Position numbers and translations under genes: made by a program. 13,483 nt of DNA from DAOUBP01 sp034432655. GTDB taxonomy: Bacteria > Chloroflexota > Anaerolineae > CG2-30-64-16. Below the pieces are notes generated by a model. It saw only the letters and a list, made by a program, of their open reading frames with translations, was not told the DNA's origin and did no database searches. Shown here one piece after another: positions 6,298 to 13,425 of the stretch (position 1 is its first letter; the number at the start of each line of letters is the position of its first letter). The stretch covers positions 1 to 13,483 of the forward strand of contig DAOUBP010000095.1 of NCBI GenBank assembly GCA_034432655.1. The letters are read 5' to 3'.

Positions 6298-7791
6298 GTG
6301 TTGCACGAACTGACCATCCACGAAGCCGCGGCCTTGCTGCGCGCCGGGGAGATCACAGCAACCGAGCTGACCGAGGCCGTGCTGGATCGCATCCTGGCCG
6401 TGGACAACGCAGTGAAGGCGTATCTGACCCTGACGCCGGAGCTGGCGCTGGAAGGAGCGGCTGAGGCTGACCGGGCCATCGCGGCCGTGCGACGCGCTGA
6501 TCGCCTGGCCGACCTGCCCATGCTGACCGGCATCCCTCTGGCGATCAAGGATGTGATCACCGTGGAGGGGGTGCGGACCACCTGCGGCTCCAAAATCCTG
6601 GAAAACTATCTGCCCCCCTACCAGGCGACCGTCGTGGACAGGCTGATCGCGGCCGGCGCAGTGATCCTGGGCAAGACCAACACCGATGAGTTCGCCATGG
6701 GCTCCAGCACCGAGAACTCCGCCTATTTCGCCACCCGCAACCCGTGGGATCTCGAGCGGGTGCCGGGCGGCTCCAGCGGCGGCAGCGCGGCCGCCGTTGC
6801 GGCAGGCGAGTGCCTGGCCGCGCTGGGCAGCGATACGGGTGGCAGCGTGCGCCAGCCGGCGGCGTTGTGCGGGATCGTGGGTCTCAAGCCCACCTACGGC
6901 CGTGTCAGCCGCTACGGGCTGGTGGCCTATGCGTCTTCATTGGATCAAATCGGCCCGCTGGCTAAAGACGTGACCGACGCTGCCATCTTGCTGGGCGCCA
7001 TCGCCGGCCACGATCTGCGGGACAGCACCAGCATGGCTATCCCCGTGCCGGATTATGTTTCAGAGATCAGGGGACAAGCGTCAGGGATCAGGGGCCTGCG
7101 CATCGGCGTGCCGCGCGAGTATTTCATCCCCGGCATGCAGCCCGAGGTGGAGGCTGCCGTGCGTGAGGCGATCGGGGTGCTGGCCGGCCTCGGCGCAGAG
7201 GTGCGCGAGATCAGCCTGCCGCACACCGACCTGGCGCTGCCGGTCTATTACCTGATCGCGCCGGCCGAAGCGTCGGCCAACCTGGCGCGCTACGACGGCA
7301 TCCGCTACGGCTTCTCCGCGCCGGGTGCCACGCTGTGGGACACGTATCGCAAGACCCGTGGCGAGGGGTTCGGGCCAGAGGTCAAGCGGCGCATCATGCT
7401 CGGCACCTACGCCCTCAGCGCCGGCTACTACGACGCCTATTATCTGAAGGCCCAACAGGTGCGCACGCTCATTCGGCGTGACTTCGACGAGGCGTTGCGG
7501 GAAGCGGATGTAATCGCCTGTCCCACCAGTCCGACCACGGCTTTTCGGATAGGTGAACGCGTCCAGGACCCGCTGAGCATGTATCTGTCGGATGTGTTCA
7601 CCCTATCGCTGAACCTGGCTGGCCTGCCGGGGATATCGTTGCCCTGTGGGTTCGACAACGCCGGCCTGCCGATCGGCTTGCAATTCATCGCCGGCGCGTT
7701 TCAGGAATCGCTCCTGCTACGAGCCGCCTACGCGTACGAACAGGCTACCGGGTGGCACAAACGCCGGCCGCGGCTTGCCGCTGAGAGTTAG
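6298..7791 (+). CDS. gatA: Aspartyl/glutamyl-tRNA(Asn/Gln) amidotransferase subunit A
   Basis: A 497-residue amidase-signature enzyme: the glutaminase subunit of GatCAB that releases ammonia for the GatB site. The Ser-cisSer-Lys triad is complete, counted from GTG 6298: Lys84 in GIPLAIKD, Ser159 in the VPGGSSGGS loop and Ser183 in GSDTGGSVRQPA. The spacings of 75 and 24 residues are those of well-studied GatA enzymes. GKTNTDEFAMGSSTENSAY and the C-terminal GLPGISLPCGF...GLPIGLQ are family signatures that separate it from other amidases. Length is normal. An ATG at 6280 would add six residues (MRGNNL) but lacks a ribosome site. A short in-frame repeat at 7061-7094 inserts a few residues (EIRGQASGIRG) before the conserved LRIGVPREYF. 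The large gap from gatC is unusual for such partners. Confidence 0.95.
   Translation: MLHELTIHEAAALLRAGEITATELTEAVLDRILAVDNAVKAYLTLTPELALEGAAEADRAIAAVRRADRLADLPMLTGIPLAIKDVITVEGVRTTCGSKILENYLPPYQATVVDRLIAAGAVILGKTNTDEFAMGSSTENSAYFATRNPWDLERVPGGSSGGSAAAVAAGECLAALGSDTGGSVRQPAALCGIVGLKPTYGRVSRYGLVAYASSLDQIGPLAKDVTDAAILLGAIAGHDLRDSTSMAIPVPDYVSEIRGQASGIRGLRIGVPREYFIPGMQPEVEAAVREAIGVLAGLGAEVREISLPHTDLALPVYYLIAPAEASANLARYDGIRYGFSAPGATLWDTYRKTRGEGFGPEVKRRIMLGTYALSAGYYDAYYLKAQQVRTLIRRDFDEALREADVIACPTSPTTAFRIGERVQDPLSMYLSDVFTLSLNLAGLPGISLPCGFDNAGLPIGLQFIAGAFQESLLLRAAYAYEQATGWHKRRPRLAAES
7061..7094 (+). repeat. Short in-frame direct repeat inside gatA
   Basis: CAGAGATCAGGGG (7061-7073) and CAGGGATCAGGGG (7082-7094) match at 12 of 13 positions with a 21-nt offset, so the reading frame is kept. 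It encodes EIRG and GIRG in a linker before LRIGVPREYF, a surface-loop position where small insertions are tolerated. Confidence 0.5.
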
Positions 7792-7952
7792 GGGTCGAGA
7801 ACAGCTGTTCATGTCGTGGCCCGCGCCGTGGGGGATGAAAATACAGCGGAGTAGCCTGCCTGCCCGTGGGCTGCAGGCGCAGATGAGCGGAGCGAAGCGA
7901 AGTTGAAGGGTGCGGAGCGATCGTCCGGTCAAGGCCGCATCCTCACCTGCAC

Positions 7953-7985
7953 TGCACCGCACTGCGTTTGGTGCAGTGCGGTGCA
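7953..7985. repeat. Long perfect inverted repeat after gatA
   Basis: TGCACCGCACTGC (7953-7965) pairs perfectly over 13 bp with GCAGTGCGGTGCA (7973-7985) around a 7-nt loop. It lies about 160 bp after the gatA stop and has no T-run, so it is more likely a repeat element than an intrinsic terminator. Confidence 0.7.
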
Positions 7986-8012
7986 AGTGTCGACTTCGGG
8001 CTATCGCCCTCC

Positions 8013-8200
8013 GCTCAGGATGCTGAGCCTATTCTCAGGCCAGGCGATTGCAAAGCGCCCTCGTGCGGGCGCAAGCCAGAACGCCTTCGTGTCGACGCAG
8101 GCCAGGTGTGTTTTGGATTGCGCACCCTCGGGTGCGCTTTGGAGGCTCACGCCGCGACCGGCGCCAGAAGGACGGAAACGGAAGCGCGGATGGCATCCGC
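8013..8200. repeat. Cluster of four short palindromes
   Basis: Four hairpins lie in under 200 bp: GCTCAG-GATG-CTGAGC (8013-8028), GCGCCC with GGGCGC (8055-8072), GCGCACCC-TC-GGGTGCGC (8120-8137) and GCGGAT-GGC-ATCCGC (8186-8200). The second and third share a GCGC...CCTCG...GCGC pattern and may be related copies. The last is followed by TCCTACAGGC, a layout resembling the REP sequences of other GC-rich bacteria. Confidence 0.6.
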
Positions 8201-8306
8201 TCCTACAGGCCGGGCATCCTCAGAGCAAGTCTAGAGCCCAGAAAACAGCGAACAACAGCCAGTTGTCAGCTTCCAGCTTCCAGTATCGAGCATTCAGGAA
8301 ACCGCC

Positions 8307-9908
8307 ATGACAGTCACCGCCGACTTTACCCCATTTGCTGAGAAGATGCGGGCCGAGGGCCTGCCCGAAGTGGCCATCCGCGCCTTTCGGTTCTACTACG
8401 ATCAACTGGCGATCGGCCATACCGGCATGATCCCGGAAACGGAAATTCACCCGGTTGCTTCCCTGCCCGATCTGGAACAGCTACCCGTCACGTTCGCCGC
8501 CACAGGTCGCTCCGCGTTGCCCAAGACGGTCTTCCTGAAGCTGAACGGCGGATTGGGCACCAGCATGGGCCTGGACAAAGCCAAATCCTTGCTCGTAGTC
8601 AAAGGGGATTTGACTTTTCTGGACATCATCGCGCGGCAGGCGCTGGAGGTCGGCGTGCCGCTAGTGCTCATGAACAGCTTCGCCACCCGCGCCGACTCCC
8701 TGGCAAGACTGGCCCGCTACCCTGCGCTGGCCGGTCCCATCCCCTTGGACTTCATCCAGCATAAAGTACCGAAAGTCCGCCAGGCCGACCTGGCCCCCGC
8801 CATTTGGCCCCAGGAACCCGAACTGGAATGGTGCCCGCCGGGCCACGGCGATATCTACACTGCCCTGCTGACCAGCGGCATGTTGAAAACGCTGCTGGAT
8901 CACGGCTACGAATATGCCTTCGTCTCCAACGCCGACAACCTGGGCGCCACACTCGACCCCTTGATCCTGGGCTACTTTGTCGAAAACCGCCTGCCCTTCC
9001 TGATGGAGGTGGCCGACCGCACTCCCGCCGATCGCAAAGGGGGCCACCTGGCACGGCGGACGGACGACGGCCGGCTGATCCTGCGCGAGTCGGCCCAGTG
9101 TCCGGCTGAGGACATGGACGCGTTCCAGGACATCAGCCGGCATCGCTATTTCAACACCAACAACCTCTGGCTGCACCTGCCGACGCTGAAGGCGACGCTG
9201 GACGAAAAAGAGGGCGTGCTGGGCCTGCCGCTGATCCGCAACAGCAAGACGGTGGACCCGCGCGATCCATCTTCGCCCAAGGTCTACCAGCTGGAGACTG
9301 CGATGGGGGCCGCCATCAGTTTGTTTGAGGGCGCAGGCGCGTTGCGGGTGCCGCGGACGCGCTTTGCCCCGGTGAAGACCTGCGACGACCTGTTGGCCGT
9401 CCGCTCGGACGCCTACGTCCTGACCGGGGACTGGCGCATCGTCCCGAATCCTGCGCGCCGCCTGCCGGGACCACCAGTGATCGGCCTGGACTCGCGCTAC
9501 TACAAGCTGATTGACGACCTGGAGGCCCGTTTCCCCTTCGGCCCGCCGTCGCTGGTGGCCTGTGAACGGCTGACCGTACGGGGGGACGTGCGATTTGGCC
9601 GGGAGACGATCTGCCGGGGCGCGGTGGAGATAATCAACGAGGCGGATCACCAGGCTGTGCTCGCCGATCGGCAGGAGATTGCGGCCATGCTGCGGCTGAC
9701 GGAGGTGCGCTGCTATGCCGGCACGCGCTATCCCGAGCGGCCGCTGGCGTTCAAGTACGAGGGCCACTGGCGCACTGTGGCCGAGGTCGTCCGGCAGGCG
9801 CACATGCCGCATGAGATAACCTTTTGGGTCAAGACGGAAGATGGCCTATACTATGAGCTGGCGTGGCTGCTTGCGACAGACACCTGGATCGTCAGGCAGC
9901 AGGCGTAA
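8307..9908 (+). CDS. Eukaryotic-type UTP-glucose-1-phosphate uridylyltransferase (UDPGP family)
   Basis: A 533-residue nucleotidyltransferase of the UDPGP family, which makes UDP-glucose from UTP and glucose-1-phosphate; it is not related in detail to bacterial GalU. The nucleotide-binding loop is KLNGGLGTSMGLDKAKSL (78-95). Other family signatures are WCPPGHGDIY (175-184), FVSNADNLGATLD (205-217), FNTNNLWLHL (282-291), QLETAMGAAI (328-337) and RFAPVKTCDDLL (352-363). The left-handed beta-helix part GDVRFGRETICRGAVEI (426-442) closes the usual protein. About 65 more residues follow (469-533), from RYPERPLAFKYEGHWRTVAE, which look like a small separate beta domain. AGGAA, 6 nt before the ATG, supports the start. 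Glucose is the expected sugar because the match is to UGPase rather than to UDP-GlcNAc pyrophosphorylase, but the substrate was not tested. Role: sugar-nucleotide supply for glycans, trehalose or glycogen-like polymers. Confidence 0.88.
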   Translation: MTVTADFTPFAEKMRAEGLPEVAIRAFRFYYDQLAIGHTGMIPETEIHPVASLPDLEQLPVTFAATGRSALPKTVFLKLNGGLGTSMGLDKAKSLLVVKGDLTFLDIIARQALEVGVPLVLMNSFATRADSLARLARYPALAGPIPLDFIQHKVPKVRQADLAPAIWPQEPELEWCPPGHGDIYTALLTSGMLKTLLDHGYEYAFVSNADNLGATLDPLILGYFVENRLPFLMEVADRTPADRKGGHLARRTDDGRLILRESAQCPAEDMDAFQDISRHRYFNTNNLWLHLPTLKATLDEKEGVLGLPLIRNSKTVDPRDPSSPKVYQLETAMGAAISLFEGAGALRVPRTRFAPVKTCDDLLAVRSDAYVLTGDWRIVPNPARRLPGPPVIGLDSRYYKLIDDLEARFPFGPPSLVACERLTVRGDVRFGRETICRGAVEIINEADHQAVLADRQEIAAMLRLTEVRCYAGTRYPERPLAFKYEGHWRTVAEVVRQAHMPHEITFWVKTEDGLYYELAWLLATDTWIVRQQA

Positions 9909-10014
9909 GTTGAGAGGCAGATACGGATCGGCAAGTAAGATCTGGGCTGAGCGCTCCGAACCGGCTAGACGCATGGCCCAGAAGTAATACACTCTACCAT
10001 GGAGGCCTTTCATC

Positions 10015-11181
10015 ATGTCCGATCGTCTTTCGCGCCGGGTGGTCGCCGTGCCACCGTCCGGCATCCGCAAATTCTTCGACATCGCCGCCACCATGCAAAA
10101 CGTCATCTCGCTGGGCATCGGCGAGCCCGACTTCGTGACGCCGGAGGTAATCCGGCAGGCCGGCATCGCCTCGCTGGCCCGCGGGGAGACGCGCTACACC
10201 TCCAACTCCGGCATCCTGGAGCTGCGCCAGGCCATCGTGGCCAAGTGGGCCCAGCTCTACGGGGTCGCATACGACCCGGAGGCAGAGACGCTTATCACCG
10301 TTGGCGGTTCCGAGGCGCTCTATCTGGCCCTCACCGCCATCCTGAATCCCGGCGATGAGGTATTGATCCCGGAGCCGTGCTTCGTCTCCTATGAGCCGGA
10401 AGTGATCTTTGCCGGCGGCACGCCGGTGCCCATCGCCACCCAGGTGGAGACCCTGTTTCAGGTGACCGGCGCGCAATTGGAGGCGGCGGTGACCCCGCGT
10501 ACCAAAGCGATCCTGATCAACTATCCCAACAACCCCACCGGCGCGATCCTGGACCCGGAACGCATGTTGGAGATCGCGGCCGTGGCCGAGAAACACGACC
10601 TGCTGGTGATCTCCGACGAGATCTACGACCGCCTGGTCTACAATGGCCGGCATACTACCTTCAGCAGCCTGCCCGGCATGCGCGAGCGGGCCATCATCAT
10701 CGGCGGCTTCTCCAAGGACTACGCCATGACCGGCTGGCGTCTGGGGTTTGCCCTGGGGCCGGCTGACATCCTGGGGGCTATGCGCAAAATCCATCAATAC
10801 ACCATCATGTCGGCGCCCACAACCGCCCAGGTGGCTGCGATCACGGCGATGACCGATCCGGCCGCAGAAGAAGCCGTTTTGACTATGCGAGAATCGTACA
10901 ACGAGCGACGCAAACTCCTGATAGAAGGCCTGCGCAGCATCGGACTGGCGGCCTTCGAGCCGCGCGGCGCGTTCTACGCTTTTCCTGATATCCGCATTAC
11001 AGGCATGAGCTCGGACCAGTTCGCGTGGACATTGCTGGAAGAGGAGCAAGTGGCCTGTGTCCCTGGCCCGGCATTCGGCCTGGGCGGCGAAGGCTACGTG
11101 CGCATGTGCTATGCAACCGCAAAGGACAAGATCGAGGAAGCACTGGAGCGGATGAGGCGATTTGTGCGCCGGCATGGATAG
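10015..11181 (+). CDS. PLP-dependent class I/II aminotransferase (aspartate aminotransferase-like)
   Basis: A 388-residue fold-type I aminotransferase of the AspB/PatA-like group (subgroup I-gamma-type length and motifs). Visible residues: GIGEPDF (35-40), TSNSGILELRQAI (62-74), NYPNNPTG (169-176) with the PLP-contacting Asn, ISDEIYDRLVY (199-209) with Asp201 and Tyr204, the Schiff-base Lys235 in GGFSKDYAMTGWRLG, and substrate-carboxylate Arg363 in YVRMCYA. It should transfer amino groups between an amino acid and 2-oxoglutarate in the cytoplasm; aspartate, aromatic amino acids or diaminopimelate derivatives are all used in this group, so no gene symbol is given. GGAGG (10001-10005), 9 nt before the ATG, is a strong ribosome site. 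The 106-bp gap upstream has a 7-bp inverted repeat (9941-9947 with 9976-9982) but no clear promoter. Confidence 0.92.
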   Translation: MSDRLSRRVVAVPPSGIRKFFDIAATMQNVISLGIGEPDFVTPEVIRQAGIASLARGETRYTSNSGILELRQAIVAKWAQLYGVAYDPEAETLITVGGSEALYLALTAILNPGDEVLIPEPCFVSYEPEVIFAGGTPVPIATQVETLFQVTGAQLEAAVTPRTKAILINYPNNPTGAILDPERMLEIAAVAEKHDLLVISDEIYDRLVYNGRHTTFSSLPGMRERAIIIGGFSKDYAMTGWRLGFALGPADILGAMRKIHQYTIMSAPTTAQVAAITAMTDPAAEEAVLTMRESYNERRKLLIEGLRSIGLAAFEPRGAFYAFPDIRITGMSSDQFAWTLLEEEQVACVPGPAFGLGGEGYVRMCYATAKDKIEEALERMRRFVRRHG

Positions 11182-11232
11182 CCATGAGAAGTCGGCGATA
11201 GCATTTGCGGTTCACAGGGCGACGGCATTACG

Positions 11233-13167
11233 ATGAACATATTGACCTGTTCATCCGATCTGCTGGACCAGGACATCGTCTGTGACCCTTCCGGCGTCGT
11301 GGCAGCTCGTTTGCAAGAAGTCGAAGAGGCCGTCGCGGCAGCCCGGAAAACAGAGGACTCCGCTACCCTGGCCGCGGCCCTGATCGCCCTGGCGCGGCTG
11401 CGCTTTCGCCTGGGGCAATACGCGGCGGCCCAGGCGCTGGCCGACGAGGCCCTGGCCGCCTGCCCTGAACGTTCGCCCCTGCGCGCCGACGCCTGGCAGG
11501 TGCTGGCCAACTGCGCAGCCGAGCTGGGGACGCCGAACGTGGCTGAGGCCTACTACCGCCTGGCCGCAGACCTCGCCCGTGAGACAGGTAACGTACGCGC
11601 GCAGGTGGCCGCGTTGCACGGCCTGGCCGCAGCAGTGTACCTGCCCCGGGGCCAGTTCGACCTGGCGCTGGCCGCCGACGCTGAGGCCCGTCGGGTGGCC
11701 GCTGCCCAGGGCCGAAACGACCTGGCCATTTTTCCTCTTATCACCATCGCACTGAGCCATCAGATCACCGGCCAACGGGTCCTGGCCCAAGCCGCGCTGG
11801 CCGAACTGGAGGCGCTGGCGCCGACGGGATCGGTCGTCTACGGGTGTTGTTTGTATCTGCGGGGGGAACTGGCCCTTGATGAGGGGGACCTTGAGGCTGC
11901 ACGCGCCCTGTTCGTGCAGGCGCGGCCCATCGCCGAGGCCGGCGGCGAGCCCTGGCTCAATGCCGCCGTACGCCTGGGCATGAGCCGTTACCATCGCTTG
12001 CTGAGCAACGGCCCGGAGGCCCGCAGCTGGGCGGACGATGCCTTGCGTTTCCTCCAGCGGCTGGGCTGTCGGTACGACCAGGGCCGGGCGCTGATCGAGC
12101 GCGGCCGGGCAGCATGGCTGTGCGGCGACCTGGCGGGCGCCGAGGCCGACCTGCGCGCCGCCGTCGCGCTGGCGGGCGAACTGGATGCCGCCTTCGATCT
12201 GGCCCGCGGGCGCTTTCTGCTGGCCGCGCTGCTGCACGCACAGGGACGGCCGGAAGCCGCCGAAGCCTGGCTGGCCGCGGCGCAGGCGATCAGCCAGGGG
12301 GGCTATGCTTTTTTGCTGGAGCAGGAGCGGTCGCTGGCCTTCCCCCTGCTGGCTGCCTATCAGGCCGGCCGCGATGCCAACCTGGCGCGCACGGGCGCCC
12401 TCTTGCTGGAGCGGCTGCGCCGTGTGCCCCCGCCGCCGCTGCACGTCGTGACCCTGGGCGACTTCCTCGTCCGGCAGGGCCGCCGCGAGGTCGAGGGGCG
12501 GCTGCTGCGCCAGCGCCGGGCCGGCGAGCTGTTGGCCCTGTTGCTGCTGGCCCCCGGCCACCGCCTCGCGGCCGAACAAGCCGCCGAAGCCCTCTCCCCC
12601 GCCAGGACGGCTTCCGCGGCCCAGATCGTCTTGCACCACGCCACCTCAGCCCTGCGCCATGCCCTGGAACCGGACCTGCCCGACAAGTTCCCCTCCCGCT
12701 ACCTGGCGGTCGAGGAGGGGCAGATCGGGCTGGAGTTGCCCCCCGGCTCATGGTTGGACGTCGAGGCCTTCGAGGCGCACTGTCAGCGCGGGGAGTGGGA
12801 GGCGGCGCTGGCCCTCTACGGCGGCGAGCTGCTGCCGGAATACCGCTATGCTGACTGGACGTTGCTCCACCGGGAGCGGGCGGCCCTGCTTTATCAGCGC
12901 GCCCTGTTCGCCGCGGCCGCCGCGCGCCTGGCCGCCGGCCGGCCGGTCGAAGCCCTGGATGCCTGCTTGCGTTTGCTGGCCGTCGAGCCGTGGCACGAAG
13001 GGGCGGTGTTGCTGGGGATGCGGGCGTGGGTGGCGTTGGGGGACGTGGCCGCGGCGCGACGATTGTACCTCAAGCTGGCCGAGACCCTGCGCGCCGAGCT
13101 GAACACCGCACCCCAGGGAGAGCTGCAGGCCTACTACCGCGAGCTGACCCCACCGGCCGGCGCATAG
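11233..13167 (+). CDS. TPR-rich transcriptional regulator with C-terminal winged helix and BTAD
   Basis: A 644-residue protein. Residues about 25-395 are alanine/leucine-rich helical hairpins of TPR type, for example AALIALARLRFRLGQYAAAQ (48-67), LYLRGELALDEGDLEAARAL (207-226) and LIERGRAAWLCGDLAGAEAD (287-306). A proline stretch (399-402) leads to an OmpR-like winged helix (403-503: VVTLGDFLVRQGRREVEG..., then a helix with TASAAQIVLHHATSALRHAL). A bacterial transcriptional activator domain follows (505-638: WLDVEAFEAHCQRGEWEAAL, LYGGELLPEY, VEPWHEGAVLLGMRAWVALG). SARP/AfsR proteins usually have winged helix-BTAD first and sensor/TPR parts later; here the order is reversed. There is no ATPase domain (no P-loop seen). 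The ribosome site before ATG 11233 is weak (AGGGCG). Targets unknown; protein or ligand sensing through the TPRs is inference. Confidence 0.85.
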   Translation: MNILTCSSDLLDQDIVCDPSGVVAARLQEVEEAVAAARKTEDSATLAAALIALARLRFRLGQYAAAQALADEALAACPERSPLRADAWQVLANCAAELGTPNVAEAYYRLAADLARETGNVRAQVAALHGLAAAVYLPRGQFDLALAADAEARRVAAAQGRNDLAIFPLITIALSHQITGQRVLAQAALAELEALAPTGSVVYGCCLYLRGELALDEGDLEAARALFVQARPIAEAGGEPWLNAAVRLGMSRYHRLLSNGPEARSWADDALRFLQRLGCRYDQGRALIERGRAAWLCGDLAGAEADLRAAVALAGELDAAFDLARGRFLLAALLHAQGRPEAAEAWLAAAQAISQGGYAFLLEQERSLAFPLLAAYQAGRDANLARTGALLLERLRRVPPPPLHVVTLGDFLVRQGRREVEGRLLRQRRAGELLALLLLAPGHRLAAEQAAEALSPARTASAAQIVLHHATSALRHALEPDLPDKFPSRYLAVEEGQIGLELPPGSWLDVEAFEAHCQRGEWEAALALYGGELLPEYRYADWTLLHRERAALLYQRALFAAAAARLAAGRPVEALDACLRLLAVEPWHEGAVLLGMRAWVALGDVAAARRLYLKLAETLRAELNTAPQGELQAYYRELTPPAGA

Positions 13168-13174
13168 GCTGTCC

Positions 13175-13408
13175 CTATTCCGCAAACATCTCCGCCAGCA
13201 CGGCCAGGACCTTCCGCCCCGTTTCCGGATCTATCTCTCCCAGGTGTTTCACCAGCCGCGCCTTGTCCACCGTTCGCAGCTGATCGAGCACGATCTGGCC
13301 CTCTTCTCGCTCGAACCGACAGGGCACGCGCGTGGGATACTCCAGCTCCCTGGTCGTCAAGATATAATCTCGTGGCAGTGTCTCGATTTTTATGTAAAAG
13401 TGGCGCAA
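13175..13408 (-). pseudogene. 3' fragment of a mazF/pemK-family toxin gene
   Basis: The frame encodes the C-terminal half of a MazF/PemK-type endoribonuclease. ILTTRELEYPTRVPCRF is the core strand region, EGQIVLDQLRTVDKARLVKH is the strongly conserved family motif, and EIDPETGRKVLAVLAEMFAE is the terminal helix. Full-length members are about 110-115 residues and begin with a basic RGDI/W-type strand carrying the catalytic Arg; that half is missing. The only possible start is TTG at 13408, inside a 20-bp palindrome, and an in-frame stop (13430-13432) lies just upstream. The first 14 or so residues do not look like the family. No ATG/GTG or clear ribosome site is present. I read it as a truncated, probably non-functional gene; a short live protein is less likely. 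It converges with the BTAD gene, 7 bp apart. Confidence 0.7.
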
Positions 13409-13425
13409 GATTAATCTTGCGCTAC
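13400..13425. repeat. Palindromic element at the broken end of mazF
   Basis: GCGCAAGATTAATCTTGCGC (13403-13422) is a perfect 20-bp palindrome. The symmetry extends three more positions each side (13400-13402 with 13423-13425) with one G.T pair. It contains the first possible start codon of the mazF fragment and coincides with the loss of homology. The AT-rich flank 13385-13400 also differs from the surrounding GC-rich DNA. Beyond it, 13426-13483 shows no recognisable gene. Confidence 0.75.

Larger units (their letters stand above)
7792..8306. other. Palindrome-rich intergenic region, no gene seen
   Basis: This 515-bp gap has open frames on both strands, but their products are low in normal protein character and rich in Arg, Pro, Cys and Ser, so I do not call them genes. 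It holds at least six perfect or near-perfect palindromes: 7854-7878, 7953-7985, 8013-8028, 8055-8072, 8120-8137 and 8186-8200. It also has fragments sharing the core GCATCCTCA with the element at 2316-2369 (about 7938 and 8216). AGGAA at 8296-8300 is the ribosome site of the next gene. No clear promoter is visible. Confidence 0.6.

Noticed and set aside
7903..8310. Plus-strand open frame of 135 codons in the gatA-UGPase gap
   Set aside because: It runs through several palindromes, has an unusual composition and no recognisable domain; probably chance in GC-rich repeat DNA.
9941..9990. Terminator or promoter before the aminotransferase
   Set aside because: The 7-bp inverted repeat has a 28-nt loop and no T-run, and TAATAC (9985-9990) has no matching -35 box.
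9994..11175. Long minus-strand open frame opposite the aminotransferase
   Set aside because: Antisense shadow; the plus strand carries the PLP lysine and other conserved residues.
11251..12639. Long minus-strand open frame opposite the BTAD regulator
   Set aside because: Gln/Gly/Arg-rich translation typical of the complement of Ala/Leu-rich coding DNA; no family motif.
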